A stretch of DNA of 64,000 nucleotides from JAMLIN01 sp964476625 (GTDB lineage Bacteria; Pseudomonadota; Gammaproteobacteria; Burkholderiales; Burkholderiaceae_E): contig CAYZBJ010000006.1 of the NCBI GenBank assembly GCA_964476625.1, positions 25,611 to 89,610 of the forward strand. Direction: 5' to 3'. A program made the translations under genes and the position numbers. Below are positions 1 through 7,921 of the stretch, in pieces; the first letter of the stretch is position 1; each line of letters opens with the position of its first letter. Under the pieces are notes generated by a model, which worked only from the letters and a program-made list of their open reading frames with translations, made no database searches and had not been told where the DNA came from.

Positions 1-348
1 GACGATCGAGTAGGTGTCCTGGGTCTCGATCCGGAACGGCACCCCGATGCTGCGCAGGTAGTCGGGCAGCACTTCGGCGGGAAACCCGGGCTGCTTCTGG
101 TCGAGGTTGACCGCGACGATCCCGAAATCGATCGGCGCCCGCTCGCGCAGGGTCAGCAGCAGGTCGAGCAGGGCGTAGCTGTCCTTGCCGCCGGACAGGC
201 ACACCATCACCTTGTCGCCCGGGCCGATCATGGCGTGGTCGCCGATCGCCTGGCCGGTCAGGCGCAGCAGGCGCTTGTGCAGCTTGTTGCGCTCATGGGC
301 GATCCGCTCCTGGCGGCGCGGGTCGGCGAGGGTGGCGGAATCGTTCAT
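1..348 (-). CDS. ttcA: tRNA 2-thiocytidine biosynthesis protein TtcA (N-terminal part)
   Basis: The gene reads leftwards and runs off the window edge, so only the first 116 residues are visible. TtcA is a cytoplasmic PP-loop ATPase that thiolates C32 of certain tRNAs using an Fe-S cluster. The PP-loop signature SGGKDS lies at residues 52-57. The stretch NLDQKQPGFPAEVLP, about 30 residues further on, is typical of TtcA rather than of the related TilS. The cluster-binding CxxC motifs would lie beyond the edge. The ATG at 346-348 overlaps the stop of folB by 4 bases (ATGA), so translation is probably coupled to the upstream folB and pteridine reductase genes. Confidence 0.93.
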   Translation of the reverse strand, partial: MNDSATLADPRRQERIAHERNKLHKRLLRLTGQAIGDHAMIGPGDKVMVCLSGGKDSYALLDLLLTLRERAPIDFGIVAVNLDQKQPGFPAEVLPDYLRSIGVPFRIETQDTYSIV

Positions 349-734
349 GCCCGGATCCGGAAGACTTCGATGCCGACGGTTCGACAGTCGGCATAGACAT
401 GGGGTTTCTCGGTGCTGGCGCGCACCGCGCTGACCGACGGATTCTCGAGGCAGGCCGCGACGATCCGGTCGAGCAGGGTTTCCTGCAGGTTGAAATGCCC
501 CGAGCGCGCGATCTCGACGATCCGGCGGCGCAGGAAGTCGTAGTCGATCACGTCCTCGACCGCGTCGCGCATCGAGGTCGAGGCCGCGATCGGCACGAAG
601 ATGTCGACGTTGATCAGCACCCGCTGGGGTGCGAGCCGCTCGAAGTCGTGGAAGCCGATCGAGGCTTCGACCGCGAGCTCCTGCAGGAAGATCCGGCGGC
701 AGTCGGCGAGCCGCGGGTCGAGTAGCCAGGTCAA
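345..734 (-). CDS. folB: dihydroneopterin aldolase FolB
   Basis: FolB cleaves 7,8-dihydroneopterin to 6-hydroxymethyl-dihydropterin and glycolaldehyde in folate synthesis. The 129-residue product has the usual family length and its conserved blocks: VEASIGFHDFER near residues 22-33, YDFLRR at 65-70, FNLQETLLDRI at 81-91, and STEKPH with the probable catalytic Lys110. The start is a TTG at 732-734 that overlaps the stop codon of the preceding pteridine reductase gene; no in-frame ATG comes before the conserved region, so a coupled TTG start is the best choice. The 3' end overlaps ttcA by 4 bases. The three genes therefore look like one tightly packed unit. Confidence 0.93.
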   Translation of the reverse strand: MTWLLDPRLADCRRIFLQELAVEASIGFHDFERLAPQRVLINVDIFVPIAASTSMRDAVEDVIDYDFLRRRIVEIARSGHFNLQETLLDRIVAACLENPSVSAVRASTEKPHVYADCRTVGIEVFRIRA

Positions 735-1528
735 TTGGAGGGTCCGTCGGCGGGCAGGTGGGGGGCGATGAACATGACGTCGCGGGCGAGCGGCACGAGG
801 TGCTGGCCACCGTCGACGATCAGGTTGACGCCGGTGATCGCCGGCGCGCCGGCGAGGAAGACCACGGCGCGGACGATGTCGGCCGTGGTCGAGGAACGCC
901 CGAGCGGGGTCAGGCGGTGGGCGGTTTCGAACTCTTCCTCGGTCTGCCCGCCCGAGGCCAGGGTGATGCCCGGCGAGACCGCCGCCACCCGCAGACGGGG
1001 TGCGCAGCCAGCGGCCATCATGCGGGTCGCGCCGAGCAGCCCGTACTTGCTGACGGTGTACGAGAAGTAGTCGGGGTTCAGGTTCTCGAGCTTCTGGTCG
1101 AGCAGGTTCACCACGAAGCCGCGGCCGCCCTCGCCGAGATGGTCGTGGAGCCGGGCGGCGAGGTCGATCGGCGCGACCAGGTTGGGGGCGAGATGGCGCT
1201 CGAGCGTCGCCGGGTCGAAGTGACCGGGGCTGTCGAACTCGAACAGGGAGGCGTTGTTGACCAGGCCGTCGAGCGGCAGCGCCATGGCCGCCTCCTCGAA
1301 AACCCGGGCCCGCTCGGCGGCGTCGGCGAGGTTCCCGCCCACCGCGACCGCGCGCCGCCCGAGCGCCTCGATGTCGGCGACGGTCGCCGCGGCGGCCTCG
1401 GCCGAGCGATGGTAATGGACCACGACGTCATGGCCGGCCCGGGCGAGCCCGAGCGCGATTTCGCGGCCGAGGCGCTGCGCGGCGCCGGTCACCAGCACCG
1501 CGCCGGACCGGGTGTCTTCGTCCTTCAT
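731..1528 (-). CDS. SDR-family pteridine reductase (FolM-like)
   Basis: This 265-residue short-chain dehydrogenase has a cofactor motif TGAAQRLG (residues 14-21) whose Arg is typical of NADPH-using pteridine reductases. It has NNAS at 91-94 and the catalytic Tyr157 and Lys161 in YTVSK, with an Asp in LLDQK at 144 where other SDRs carry Ser. That combination resembles PTR1 and FolM (dihydromonapterin reductase). Being first in a unit with folB supports a role in pterin or folate reduction. The substrate cannot be told from sequence: dihydromonapterin, dihydrofolate and quinonoid biopterin are all possible. The start codon lies 7 nt downstream of a TAGAAT hexamer, so the mRNA may be leaderless. 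Confidence 0.82.
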   Translation of the reverse strand: MKDEDTRSGAVLVTGAAQRLGREIALGLARAGHDVVVHYHRSAEAAAATVADIEALGRRAVAVGGNLADAAERARVFEEAAMALPLDGLVNNASLFEFDSPGHFDPATLERHLAPNLVAPIDLAARLHDHLGEGGRGFVVNLLDQKLENLNPDYFSYTVSKYGLLGATRMMAAGCAPRLRVAAVSPGITLASGGQTEEEFETAHRLTPLGRSSTTADIVRAVVFLAGAPAITGVNLIVDGGQHLVPLARDVMFIAPHLPADGPSN

Positions 1529-1535
1529 CCCCGCG

Positions 1536-1545
1536 ATTCTACAAT
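1536..1545. promoter_or_regulatory. overlapping divergent -10 elements between pteridine reductase and midA
   Basis: Only 23 bp separate the two divergent start codons. On the minus strand TAGAAT (1541-1536) ends 7 nt before the reductase ATG. On the plus strand TACAAT (1540-1545) ends 6 nt before the midA ATG. A start point 6-8 nt after each hexamer would fall on the start codon, giving leaderless transcripts. No convincing -35 element was seen for either, and neither gap holds a usable Shine-Dalgarno sequence. This is an inference from spacing. Confidence 0.5.
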
Positions 1546-1551
1546 CGGCGC

Positions 1552-2841
1552 ATGGACGAGCTCCCCGAACCCGATGTCAACGCCCGCCGGGCCAGTACGC
1601 AACTGAGCGCCCGCCTGCTGGCCCGGATCGCCGAGGACGGCGGCTGGCTCGGTTTCGACCGCTTCATGGCCGGCGCGCTCTACGAGCCGGGGCTCGGCTA
1701 CTACACCGGCGGCAGCCGGCGTTTCGGGCGCGACGGCGACTTCGTCACCGCGCCCGAAATCTCGCCCCTGTTCGGCGCCTGCGTGGCCGGCCAGTGCGCC
1801 CGCTGGTTCGAAACGCTCGGCGTGCGCCGCATCATCGAGTTCGGCGCCGGCACCGGCCAGCTCGCGGCGCAGGTGCTCAACGGGCTCGCCCGCGACGGCA
1901 TCACCGACGTCGACTACCGGATCGTCGAGCTCTCGGCGCCGCTGCGCCAGGTGCAGCGCCATACCCTCGAAGCCCTGGCGCCCGAATTCCTGCCGCGGGT
2001 CGACTGGCTCGACAGCCTGCCCGGGGACATCGAGGCGGTGGTGATCGGCAACGAGCTGGTCGACGCGATGCCGGTGCGCCTGTTCCGGCTCGACGAGGGG
2101 CAGGTCTTCGAGCGCGGCGTCGGCGGCAGCGGGACCGTCGAGGCCCCAACAGAAATGGGGTCAGACTCCATTTCCACGGAAATGGAGTCTGACCCCATTT
2201 CTGTTTCTGCGAATCCGTTCGCGAGTCCGTTTCGCTTCGTCGATCGTCCCGCCGATCCGGGCTTCGCGAGCCGGGTGCTCGATGCGCTCGCCGCCTCCGG
2301 CTGGGCCGACGACGGCGAGCCGCTGGGCGCCTGGGGGCCGGGCTACCAGTCGGAGATCGCCGAGCAGGGCCCGGCCTGGCTGGCCAGCGTCGGCGAGCGC
2401 CTGGTGCGCGGGGTGGTGCTGCTGTTCGACTACGGCTTCCCGGCGTCCGAGTACTACCATCCGCAGCGCAACGGCGGCACGCTGGCGTGCCACTACCGGC
2501 ATCGGGTCCACCACGATCCGCTGATCCTCCCCGGCTTGCAGGACGTCACCGCCCATGTCGACTTCAGTGCCCTGGCGCGCGCTGCGGCCGAGGTCGGCCT
2601 CGACTGCATCGGCTTCTGCTCGCAGGGCAGCTTCCTGCTCGGCGCCGGCCTGCTCGAGCAGCTGGCCCGCAGCGCCGAGGCCGGATCGCCCGCCTACCTG
2701 CGCCAGGCCCAGGCGGTCGGGCGCCTGGTGAGCGAGGCGGAGATGGGCGAGTTGTTCAAGGTCATCGCCTTCGCCCGTGGCGGGGAGTTCGACGACGCCG
2801 CGTTCGGGCGCAGCGACCGTCGCGGAGCGCTCGGGCGATGA
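1552..2841 (+). CDS. MidA-family SAM-dependent methyltransferase (DUF185), carrying an in-frame palindrome
   Basis: This 429-residue protein belongs to the COG1565/NDUFAF7 family of class I methyltransferases. In mitochondria the relative methylates an arginine of a complex I subunit; the bacterial target is not settled. Family blocks include FDRFMAGALYEPGLGYY near residues 35-51, FVTAPEISPLFG at 64-75 and the SAM-binding EFGAGTGQLA at 96-105. Residues about 199-218 are encoded by a perfect 58-bp palindrome (2148-2205) inserted without breaking the frame; the protein stretch it makes, rich in Ser, Asp, Glu and Pro, looks foreign to the family. The insertion sits between conserved segments, so the protein may still fold. 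The 3' end overlaps the DUF2905 gene by 4 bases. Confidence 0.9.
   Translation: MDELPEPDVNARRASTQLSARLLARIAEDGGWLGFDRFMAGALYEPGLGYYTGGSRRFGRDGDFVTAPEISPLFGACVAGQCARWFETLGVRRIIEFGAGTGQLAAQVLNGLARDGITDVDYRIVELSAPLRQVQRHTLEALAPEFLPRVDWLDSLPGDIEAVVIGNELVDAMPVRLFRLDEGQVFERGVGGSGTVEAPTEMGSDSISTEMESDPISVSANPFASPFRFVDRPADPGFASRVLDALAASGWADDGEPLGAWGPGYQSEIAEQGPAWLASVGERLVRGVVLLFDYGFPASEYYHPQRNGGTLACHYRHRVHHDPLILPGLQDVTAHVDFSALARAAAEVGLDCIGFCSQGSFLLGAGLLEQLARSAEAGSPAYLRQAQAVGRLVSEAEMGELFKVIAFARGGEFDDAAFGRSDRRGALGR
2148..2205. repeat. REP-like perfect palindrome inside the midA coding region
   Basis: Two 28-base arms (2148-2175 and 2178-2205) are exact reverse complements around a 2-base centre. Each contains the core ATGGGGTCAGACTCC. 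The same core recurs at 27186-27275. The family resembles the palindromes that REP-associated tyrosine transposases mobilise, as recalled from other proteobacteria. No such transposase is in this window. The palindrome is read through in frame by midA. Confidence 0.9.
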
Positions 2842-3032
2842 TCCGCTGGCTGGTCGTCGTGGTGCTCGCCTCGATCCTGTTCTCGGGCCTCATGCCCTGG
2901 CTGCGCCGCTTCGGCTTCGGCCGCCTGCCGGGCGACTTCGACTTCCGGCTGTTCGGCCGCGAGATCAGCATCCCGCTGATGTCGACCCTGCTGCTGTCCC
3001 TGCTCGCGATGCTGATCGCGAAGTGGATCTAG
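2838..3032 (+). CDS. small membrane protein, DUF2905 family
   Basis: This is a 64-residue protein starting at the ATG that overlaps the midA stop (ATGA). It has a hydrophobic N-terminal helix (about residues 3-20), then a central LPWLRRFGFGRLPGDFDFRL-like block, and a second hydrophobic segment from about residue 43 to the end. The LGRLPGD-type centre between two membrane segments matches the DUF2905 family of uncharacterised inner-membrane proteins. Function is unknown. Coupling to midA suggests co-expression only. Its TAG stop shares the bases CTAG (3029-3032) with the stop of the convergent aspartate dehydrogenase gene. Confidence 0.8.
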   Translation: MIRWLVVVVLASILFSGLMPWLRRFGFGRLPGDFDFRLFGREISIPLMSTLLLSLLAMLIAKWI

Positions 3033-3829
3033 GCGCCGATCCGCACGGGGTCGACGAGGCTGGCGAGCGCGGCGCAGACGCTGTAGGCGGTGATCGCGCT
3101 GCTGCGCGGGTTCGCGGCGCTCGGCCGGTTCTCGATCCGGATGCGCAGCCGGGTGCTGTCGCTGTCGATCTCGATCTCGTGCACGTTGCGCTCGAGGGCC
3201 GGGTCGCTCCAGATCTCGACCTCGGTTCGTTCGCCGCCGATGCCGGCCAGGGCCAGGGTGGCGGCGATGTTCATGTTCTTCGGCCAGGCCGCGGAGGCTT
3301 CCCGCGCATTGCCGGCGAACACCCGTTGCGCTTGCCCGGCACCTGTGGCGTCCAGCCCGGCCGGCGGCTTGCTGGTGCGGACCCGGACGCTGTCGATGCG
3401 CCCCATCGAGGCGGCGCGCAACGCATCGATGCCGGCGACCGCGCCCGAGGGCACCAGCAGGCGGGTACCGGCGCGCCGTGCGCGCTCGATCCAGTGCGGC
3501 TGCTGCAGGAGCACGCCCACGTTGATCTCGACGATCGCCTTGCCGCTGTCGATGCAGGTCTCGAGCAGGCTGCCGGTGGCTTCCGGCGCGAGACAATCGA
3601 CGATCACGTCGCAATGCCCGGCGAGCGCCTCGGGCCGCACCGCCTGCGCGGTGATGCCGAGCGACGACAGGCGAGCGGCGATCGCCTGCGGATCACGCCC
3701 GCCCACCATCGCCAGCTCGAGCGAGCGTGGCGCCGACGCGGCCAGCCAGCGCGCGACTTCGGTCCCGATGTTGCCGAGTCCGGCGATCCCCACCGCGAGG
3801 GGGCGCCGGGGTTGTCCAGGCTTATCCAT
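3029..3829 (-). CDS. L-aspartate dehydrogenase-like protein (DUF108 family)
   Basis: The product has 266 residues with an N-terminal Rossmann motif GLGNIG (residues 17-22) and the family blocks VPSGAVAGIDALRAA, KNMNIAATLALAG and NPRSSAITAYSV. These match the aspartate dehydrogenase/NadX family, which oxidises L-aspartate to iminoaspartate or oxaloacetate plus ammonia with NAD(P)+. In some bacteria such enzymes feed NAD synthesis; no nad gene is nearby here. Its start overlaps the end of an aldehyde dehydrogenase gene by 8 bases, so the two are probably co-expressed in a catabolic setting and the true substrate may be another amino acid. Family assignment is firm; substrate is inferred. Confidence 0.82.
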   Translation of the reverse strand: MDKPGQPRRPLAVGIAGLGNIGTEVARWLAASAPRSLELAMVGGRDPQAIAARLSSLGITAQAVRPEALAGHCDVIVDCLAPEATGSLLETCIDSGKAIVEINVGVLLQQPHWIERARRAGTRLLVPSGAVAGIDALRAASMGRIDSVRVRTSKPPAGLDATGAGQAQRVFAGNAREASAAWPKNMNIAATLALAGIGGERTEVEIWSDPALERNVHEIEIDSDSTRLRIRIENRPSAANPRSSAITAYSVCAALASLVDPVRIGA

Positions 3830-5276
3830 AGTTGATGACCAGGTGACGGATCTCGCTCATCTCGTCCATCGCGTAGCGGGTTCCCTCGCGACCGAACCCC
3901 GATTCCTTCCAGCCACCGAAGGGCATGTTGTCGATCCGGAAGATCGGTACGTCGTTGATCATCAGCCCGCCGACCTCCCATTCGTCGATCGCGCGAAACG
4001 CCCGGCGCAGGTCCTGCGTGAAGATGCCGCCCTGCAGCCCGTAGCGCGAATCCGCGCAACGGGCGACGGCTTCGTCGAAGTCGTCGTAGGCATTGACGGT
4101 CAGGACCGGGCCGAAGATCTCCTCGTCCTCGACCTTCATGCCGGGCCGGGTGTCGGTGAGCACCGTCGGTTGCACCACGGCGCGCTCGCGTTGTCCCCCG
4201 CACAGCAGCCGGGCCCCTTGCGAGAGGGCTTCGTCGACCCAGGACTGGATTCGCACGGCCGCGCCTTCGTCGATGACCGGGCCGACGTCGATGCCCTCCT
4301 GCATCGGATCGCCGACCCGGCATGCCCGTACCCTGGCGACCAGCATCTCCGTGAACGCTTCAGCGATGCTGCGGTGGGCCAGGATCCGTTGCACGCCGAT
4401 GCAGTACTGGCCGCCGTAGACGACGCCGCCGCGCACGCAACGGGTGGCCGCGTGCTCGAGGTCGGCGTCCTCGGCGACGATGACCGCGCCATTGCCGCCC
4501 AGCTCGAGCGCGACTTTCTTGCGCCCGGCGATGTCCTTGATGTGCCAGCCGACCTTGGCGCTGCCGGTGAAGCTCACCATGGCGAAGCGCTCGTCGCGCA
4601 CCATCGATTCGGCCAGCGCCACCGGGCAGTGGCAGACCTCGAGCGCGCCGTCCGGCAGGCCGGCCTCGGTGAAGACCTCCTGGAGCAACTGCGCCGTCAG
4701 CGGCGTCTGGGGCGCGGGCTTGAGCACGACGCTGTTGCCCACCGCCAGCGCGGGCGCCACCTTGTGCAGGACGAGGTTGAGGGGAAAGTTGAAGGGCGCG
4801 ATCGCGAGGATGAGGCCTACGGGGTAACGCCGCGCCAGCCCGACCCGGCGGCGTGCCCGCGCGAGGCCTTCGAGGTCGAGTTGATCGAGCGAGAGCGCCC
4901 GCCCTTCGGCATCGGTCGCCTGGTATTCGAATACGCCGGCGTCGATGTCGAGCGGCACTTCCTCGCCGCCGAAGCGGCGCGCTTCGGCCGCCGCATTGCG
5001 CAGGTTGAACACGGCGCGCGAGACCTCGCCGCGCGCGTCGTACATCGGCTTGCCGGCTTCGGCGGCGATGCGCCGGGCGAACTCCTCGCGGCGCGCGCTC
5101 ACGAGCCCGGCGGCGCGCTCCAGGATGTCGGCGCGCGCGAAGCGTGGCAGCTTGCGCATGACCTGGAAGGCAGCCTGTGCGCGTCCGATGGCTCGCTCGA
5201 TGTCGGACGCGCCGCATACGGGCATGTGGCCGACGGTCGAACCGTCGTAGGGGGAGAGAATCGGTTCTGTCTGCAT
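3822..5276 (-). CDS. NAD(P)-dependent aldehyde dehydrogenase
   Basis: This 484-residue ALDH-superfamily enzyme has PFNFP at 161-165, the LELGG motif with Glu258, and the catalytic Cys292 in GGQYC. The sequence around the cysteine (GGQYCIGVQR) is closer to the lactaldehyde, phosphonoacetaldehyde and non-phosphorylating glyceraldehyde-3-phosphate group than to betaine aldehyde dehydrogenases. The ATG at 5274-5276 is preferred over an in-frame TTG directly before it because GAGGGG lies about 8 nt upstream. The gene precedes and overlaps the aspartate dehydrogenase-like gene and diverges from a LysR gene, suggesting control by that regulator. The substrate is unknown. Confidence 0.9.
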   Translation of the reverse strand: MQTEPILSPYDGSTVGHMPVCGASDIERAIGRAQAAFQVMRKLPRFARADILERAAGLVSARREEFARRIAAEAGKPMYDARGEVSRAVFNLRNAAAEARRFGGEEVPLDIDAGVFEYQATDAEGRALSLDQLDLEGLARARRRVGLARRYPVGLILAIAPFNFPLNLVLHKVAPALAVGNSVVLKPAPQTPLTAQLLQEVFTEAGLPDGALEVCHCPVALAESMVRDERFAMVSFTGSAKVGWHIKDIAGRKKVALELGGNGAVIVAEDADLEHAATRCVRGGVVYGGQYCIGVQRILAHRSIAEAFTEMLVARVRACRVGDPMQEGIDVGPVIDEGAAVRIQSWVDEALSQGARLLCGGQRERAVVQPTVLTDTRPGMKVEDEEIFGPVLTVNAYDDFDEAVARCADSRYGLQGGIFTQDLRRAFRAIDEWEVGGLMINDVPIFRIDNMPFGGWKESGFGREGTRYAMDEMSEIRHLVINYG

Positions 5277-5304
5277 CAAAAAACCCCTCGCGCCCCGGGG
5301 CGCG
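5277..5304 (-). promoter_or_regulatory. GC-rich palindrome plus T-tract directly before the aldehyde dehydrogenase ribosome site
   Basis: On the minus strand a perfect 16-bp palindrome CGCGCCCCGGGGCGCG (5304-5289) is followed by AGGGG, then six T residues, then the start codon of the aldehyde dehydrogenase. It has the form of an intrinsic terminator placed inside the leader, and the SD-like GAGGGG sits between hairpin and T-tract. It could act as an attenuator or be a chance GC palindrome. Confidence 0.35.
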
Positions 5305-5436
5305 GTCGTCGTGTCATGCTTGCCGGGCCCGTCCGGGCCGGGCCCCGGCGCGTGGCGTGATCCCCACGCCGCGCGGCTGCCGATACTATGGCAATCCGCG
5401 CCAAAGGGTAGCCAAGCACATGGAGGGCAACGGGGT

Positions 5437-6369
5437 TTGATCGAAACAGCAAGCCTGCGCTATTTTCGCGAAGTCGCCGCACAGGGCTCCCTGCGGCATG
5501 CCGCCGAACGGCTGTACATCGCGCAGAGCGCCCTGAGTCGCCAGATCCGTGCGCTCGAGGCCGAGCTCGGGGTGGCGCTCTTCGAGCGTCGCGCGCGCGG
5601 CATGGTGCTCACGGCGGCGGGTCGCCTGATGCTCGAGTACATCGACGACTCGCGCGCCCGGCTCGACGAATTGCGCTCGCGGATCCAGGACTTCGAGGCC
5701 CTGCGCCGCGGCGAGGTCGACATCGCCTGCGTCGAGGGCCTGCTCAACGGCTTCATGCCCGACTTCGTCGAGCGTCTCCAGGCCGAACACGAAGGCCTGG
5801 TGGTGCGCGTCGCGGCCATGGGCTCGCAGAGCGTGGCCGAAGCGGTGGCCGAACATCGTTTCGACCTCGGCATCCTGTTCGGGCAGTCGCCCCGCGGCGA
5901 CCTCGTCGAGATCGCGCGCATGAGCCAGCCCTTGTGCGCGATCGTCGCGCCCGGCCATCCGCTGGCCAGCAAGCGGACCTGCCGGCTGTCCGATATTGCG
6001 TCCTACGCCGTGGTGCTGCCGAATCGCGCGTTCGGCATCCGGCAGCTCATCGACCGGGTCCGCGCGGTCGACCGCGTCGACCTGCGCGTCGTGGTGGAGA
6101 CCAATACGCTTGCCTTCGGCTGGCGCATGGTGCTGCGCACCAACTACGTGACCTTCCTGCCGCTCGACTCGGTGCGCAGCGAAGTCGCCGAGGGGCGGCT
6201 GGTGGCCGTGCCGTTTGCCGAAACCCTGCTGCGCGGCACCCGGGTGACCCTGGTGGCGAGTCCCTCGCGCACCCTGTCGCCGGCCGCGGACTGGACGCGT
6301 GAGCGGCTGAAATCGACCATGGCGGCGAGCGCCAGGCGGACGGCCGGGACACGGCGCGCCCGGCGGTGA
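5437..6369 (+). CDS. LysR-family transcriptional regulator
   Basis: This 310-residue regulator has the LysR winged helix-turn-helix at residues 4-62, with AAERLYIAQSALSRQIRALE as recognition region, followed by a periplasmic-binding-protein-like effector domain. The start is taken as the TTG at 5437 because GGAGG lies at 5422-5426, the conserved domain begins within three residues, and there is no suitable ATG. It diverges from the aldehyde and aspartate dehydrogenase genes and precedes the Liv transporter operon, so it probably controls one or both. An imperfect inverted repeat at 5349-5376 and a dyad at 6477-6495 are candidate binding sites. The effector is unknown. Confidence 0.92.
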   Translation: MIETASLRYFREVAAQGSLRHAAERLYIAQSALSRQIRALEAELGVALFERRARGMVLTAAGRLMLEYIDDSRARLDELRSRIQDFEALRRGEVDIACVEGLLNGFMPDFVERLQAEHEGLVVRVAAMGSQSVAEAVAEHRFDLGILFGQSPRGDLVEIARMSQPLCAIVAPGHPLASKRTCRLSDIASYAVVLPNRAFGIRQLIDRVRAVDRVDLRVVVETNTLAFGWRMVLRTNYVTFLPLDSVRSEVAEGRLVAVPFAETLLRGTRVTLVASPSRTLSPAADWTRERLKSTMAASARRTAGTRRARR

Positions 6370-6476
6370 ACGGGCGGGGTGCGCGCGGCAATGCCGGGCT
6401 GCAGTACGGCCGGTCGGAGCCGTCCTTGCGCACCATCGTGGATACCGATTCGCACCTTGTCGGGGCAGGGCGAAAC

Positions 6477-6495
6477 CGTTCTCGAAATCAGAACG
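6477..6495. promoter_or_regulatory. LysR-type dyad upstream of the Liv operon
   Basis: CGTTCT (6477-6482) and AGAACG (6490-6495) are exact inverted repeats 7 nt apart and fit the T-N11-A form of LysR boxes. A -10-like TAGACT lies at 6539-6544 and a strong GAGGAG ribosome site precedes the livK-type start at 6615. The rest of the 245-bp gap 6370-6614 shows no gene. Confidence 0.4.
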
Positions 6496-6614
6496 CTGGC
6501 GTCGAAATTCTGTGATTCCCCGGAATTCGCGACACGCATAGACTGCGCGAGACGCATCGGGTCGCACGCCAGCGACCCCGTGGCGCATGCCGACAAAAAC
6601 GAGGAGTAGACGAG

Positions 6615-7850
6615 ATGACACTCACCAGCCTGTTCGCCCGCGGGCCCGCCAGTCCGCTATCGAAGATCATCCTCTCCGCCGTGATCGCAGCGACACCCGT
6701 TGCCTTCGGCTCGACGGCGCTCGCCCAGGACACGATCCGCTTCGGCGCGCCCCTGCCGCTCACCGGCGCGCTCGCGCCCGAGGCCCTCAAGCAGCAACAG
6801 GGCTACGACTTGTGGGCCGAGCAGATCAACAAGGCGGGCGGCATCGATGTCGGCGGCAAGAAGATGAAGGTCGAGATCGTCTACACCGACTACCAGTCGA
6901 ACACGCCGCGCGCGGTCCAGGCCGCCGAGCAGCTGATCACCCAGGAGAAGGTCCACTTCCTCTTCTCCCCGTTCGGCTCGGGCGCTGCCAAGGCGGCGAG
7001 CACGGTCTCCGAGAAGTACAAGGTGCCGACCATCGCTTCGACCGCGTCTTCGTCGCAGGTCTACGACCAGGGCTACAAGTACCTGTTCGGGACCTTCACG
7101 CCGAACGACACGCTCACCACGCCGCTGACCGAGCTGGTCGCGAAGCAGGCGCCGGATGTCAAGCGGGTGGCGATCCTCGCGCGCAACGACCTGTTCCCGC
7201 TGGCCATCGCGCAGGAGATGGAGAAGTCGGCGAAGAGCAATGGCCTCGAGGTCGTGTCCTTCGAGAGGTACGCCATCAACACCATGGACCACTCCTCGGC
7301 GCTGGCGCAGATCAAGGCGCAAAACCCGCAGTGGATCTTCGCGACCGGCTACATCAACGACCTGGTCCTGCTGCGCAAGCAGATGGCCGACCAGCGCATC
7401 GAGGCCGCAGTGGTCACCATGATCGCCGGGCCTGCGTACCAGGAGTTCATCGATGCGACCGGGGCGGGGGCGGAGAACATCAGCAGCGCGGCCTGGTGGC
7501 ATCCGGCAGTGCAGTACGAGGGGGTCGATCTCTTCAAGACGGCGGACAACTACGTCAAGCTGTTCCGGGAGAAGTACAAGGTGACGCCGGACTACGCCCA
7601 GGCTTCCTCGTCGGTGTCGGGCGCGCTGTTCCGCCTGGCTATCGAGAAGGCCGGCTCGCTCGATCGTGACAAGGTGCGCGACGAACTCGCGAAGATGGAC
7701 GTGATGACCTTCTGGGGGCCGGTGCGCTTCGGCCCGACCGGGCAGATCAACTCGCTCGAGCCGCCGGTGTTCCAGATCCAGGACGGCAAGACGGTCGTCG
7801 TGCATCCGCAGGAGATCAAGCAGGGCGACCTCAGGCTCGGCGTCAAGTGA
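6615..7850 (+). CDS. Liv-type ABC transporter periplasmic substrate-binding protein
   Basis: The protein has 411 residues with a clear signal peptide: a basic N-terminus, a hydrophobic stretch at about 18-32 and a cleavage site after ALAQ near residue 38. The mature part begins with TIRFGAPLPLTGALAPEA and belongs to the type 1 periplasmic binding proteins of the LivK/AmiC/UrtA group. These bind branched-chain amino acids, amides, urea or aromatic acids and deliver them to a LivHMGF channel. The four transporter genes follow directly. The ligand cannot be read from sequence; the downstream catabolic genes suggest an organic acid or amino-substituted compound rather than leucine. Confidence 0.9.
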   Translation: MTLTSLFARGPASPLSKIILSAVIAATPVAFGSTALAQDTIRFGAPLPLTGALAPEALKQQQGYDLWAEQINKAGGIDVGGKKMKVEIVYTDYQSNTPRAVQAAEQLITQEKVHFLFSPFGSGAAKAASTVSEKYKVPTIASTASSSQVYDQGYKYLFGTFTPNDTLTTPLTELVAKQAPDVKRVAILARNDLFPLAIAQEMEKSAKSNGLEVVSFERYAINTMDHSSALAQIKAQNPQWIFATGYINDLVLLRKQMADQRIEAAVVTMIAGPAYQEFIDATGAGAENISSAAWWHPAVQYEGVDLFKTADNYVKLFREKYKVTPDYAQASSSVSGALFRLAIEKAGSLDRDKVRDELAKMDVMTFWGPVRFGPTGQINSLEPPVFQIQDGKTVVVHPQEIKQGDLRLGVK

Positions 7851-7921
7851 TCCAGTAGAACCGTCCCGACCCATGCCGCAGCGCTCGCGCCGCGGCATGC
7901 TCGAACGAGCATCGAACCGAC

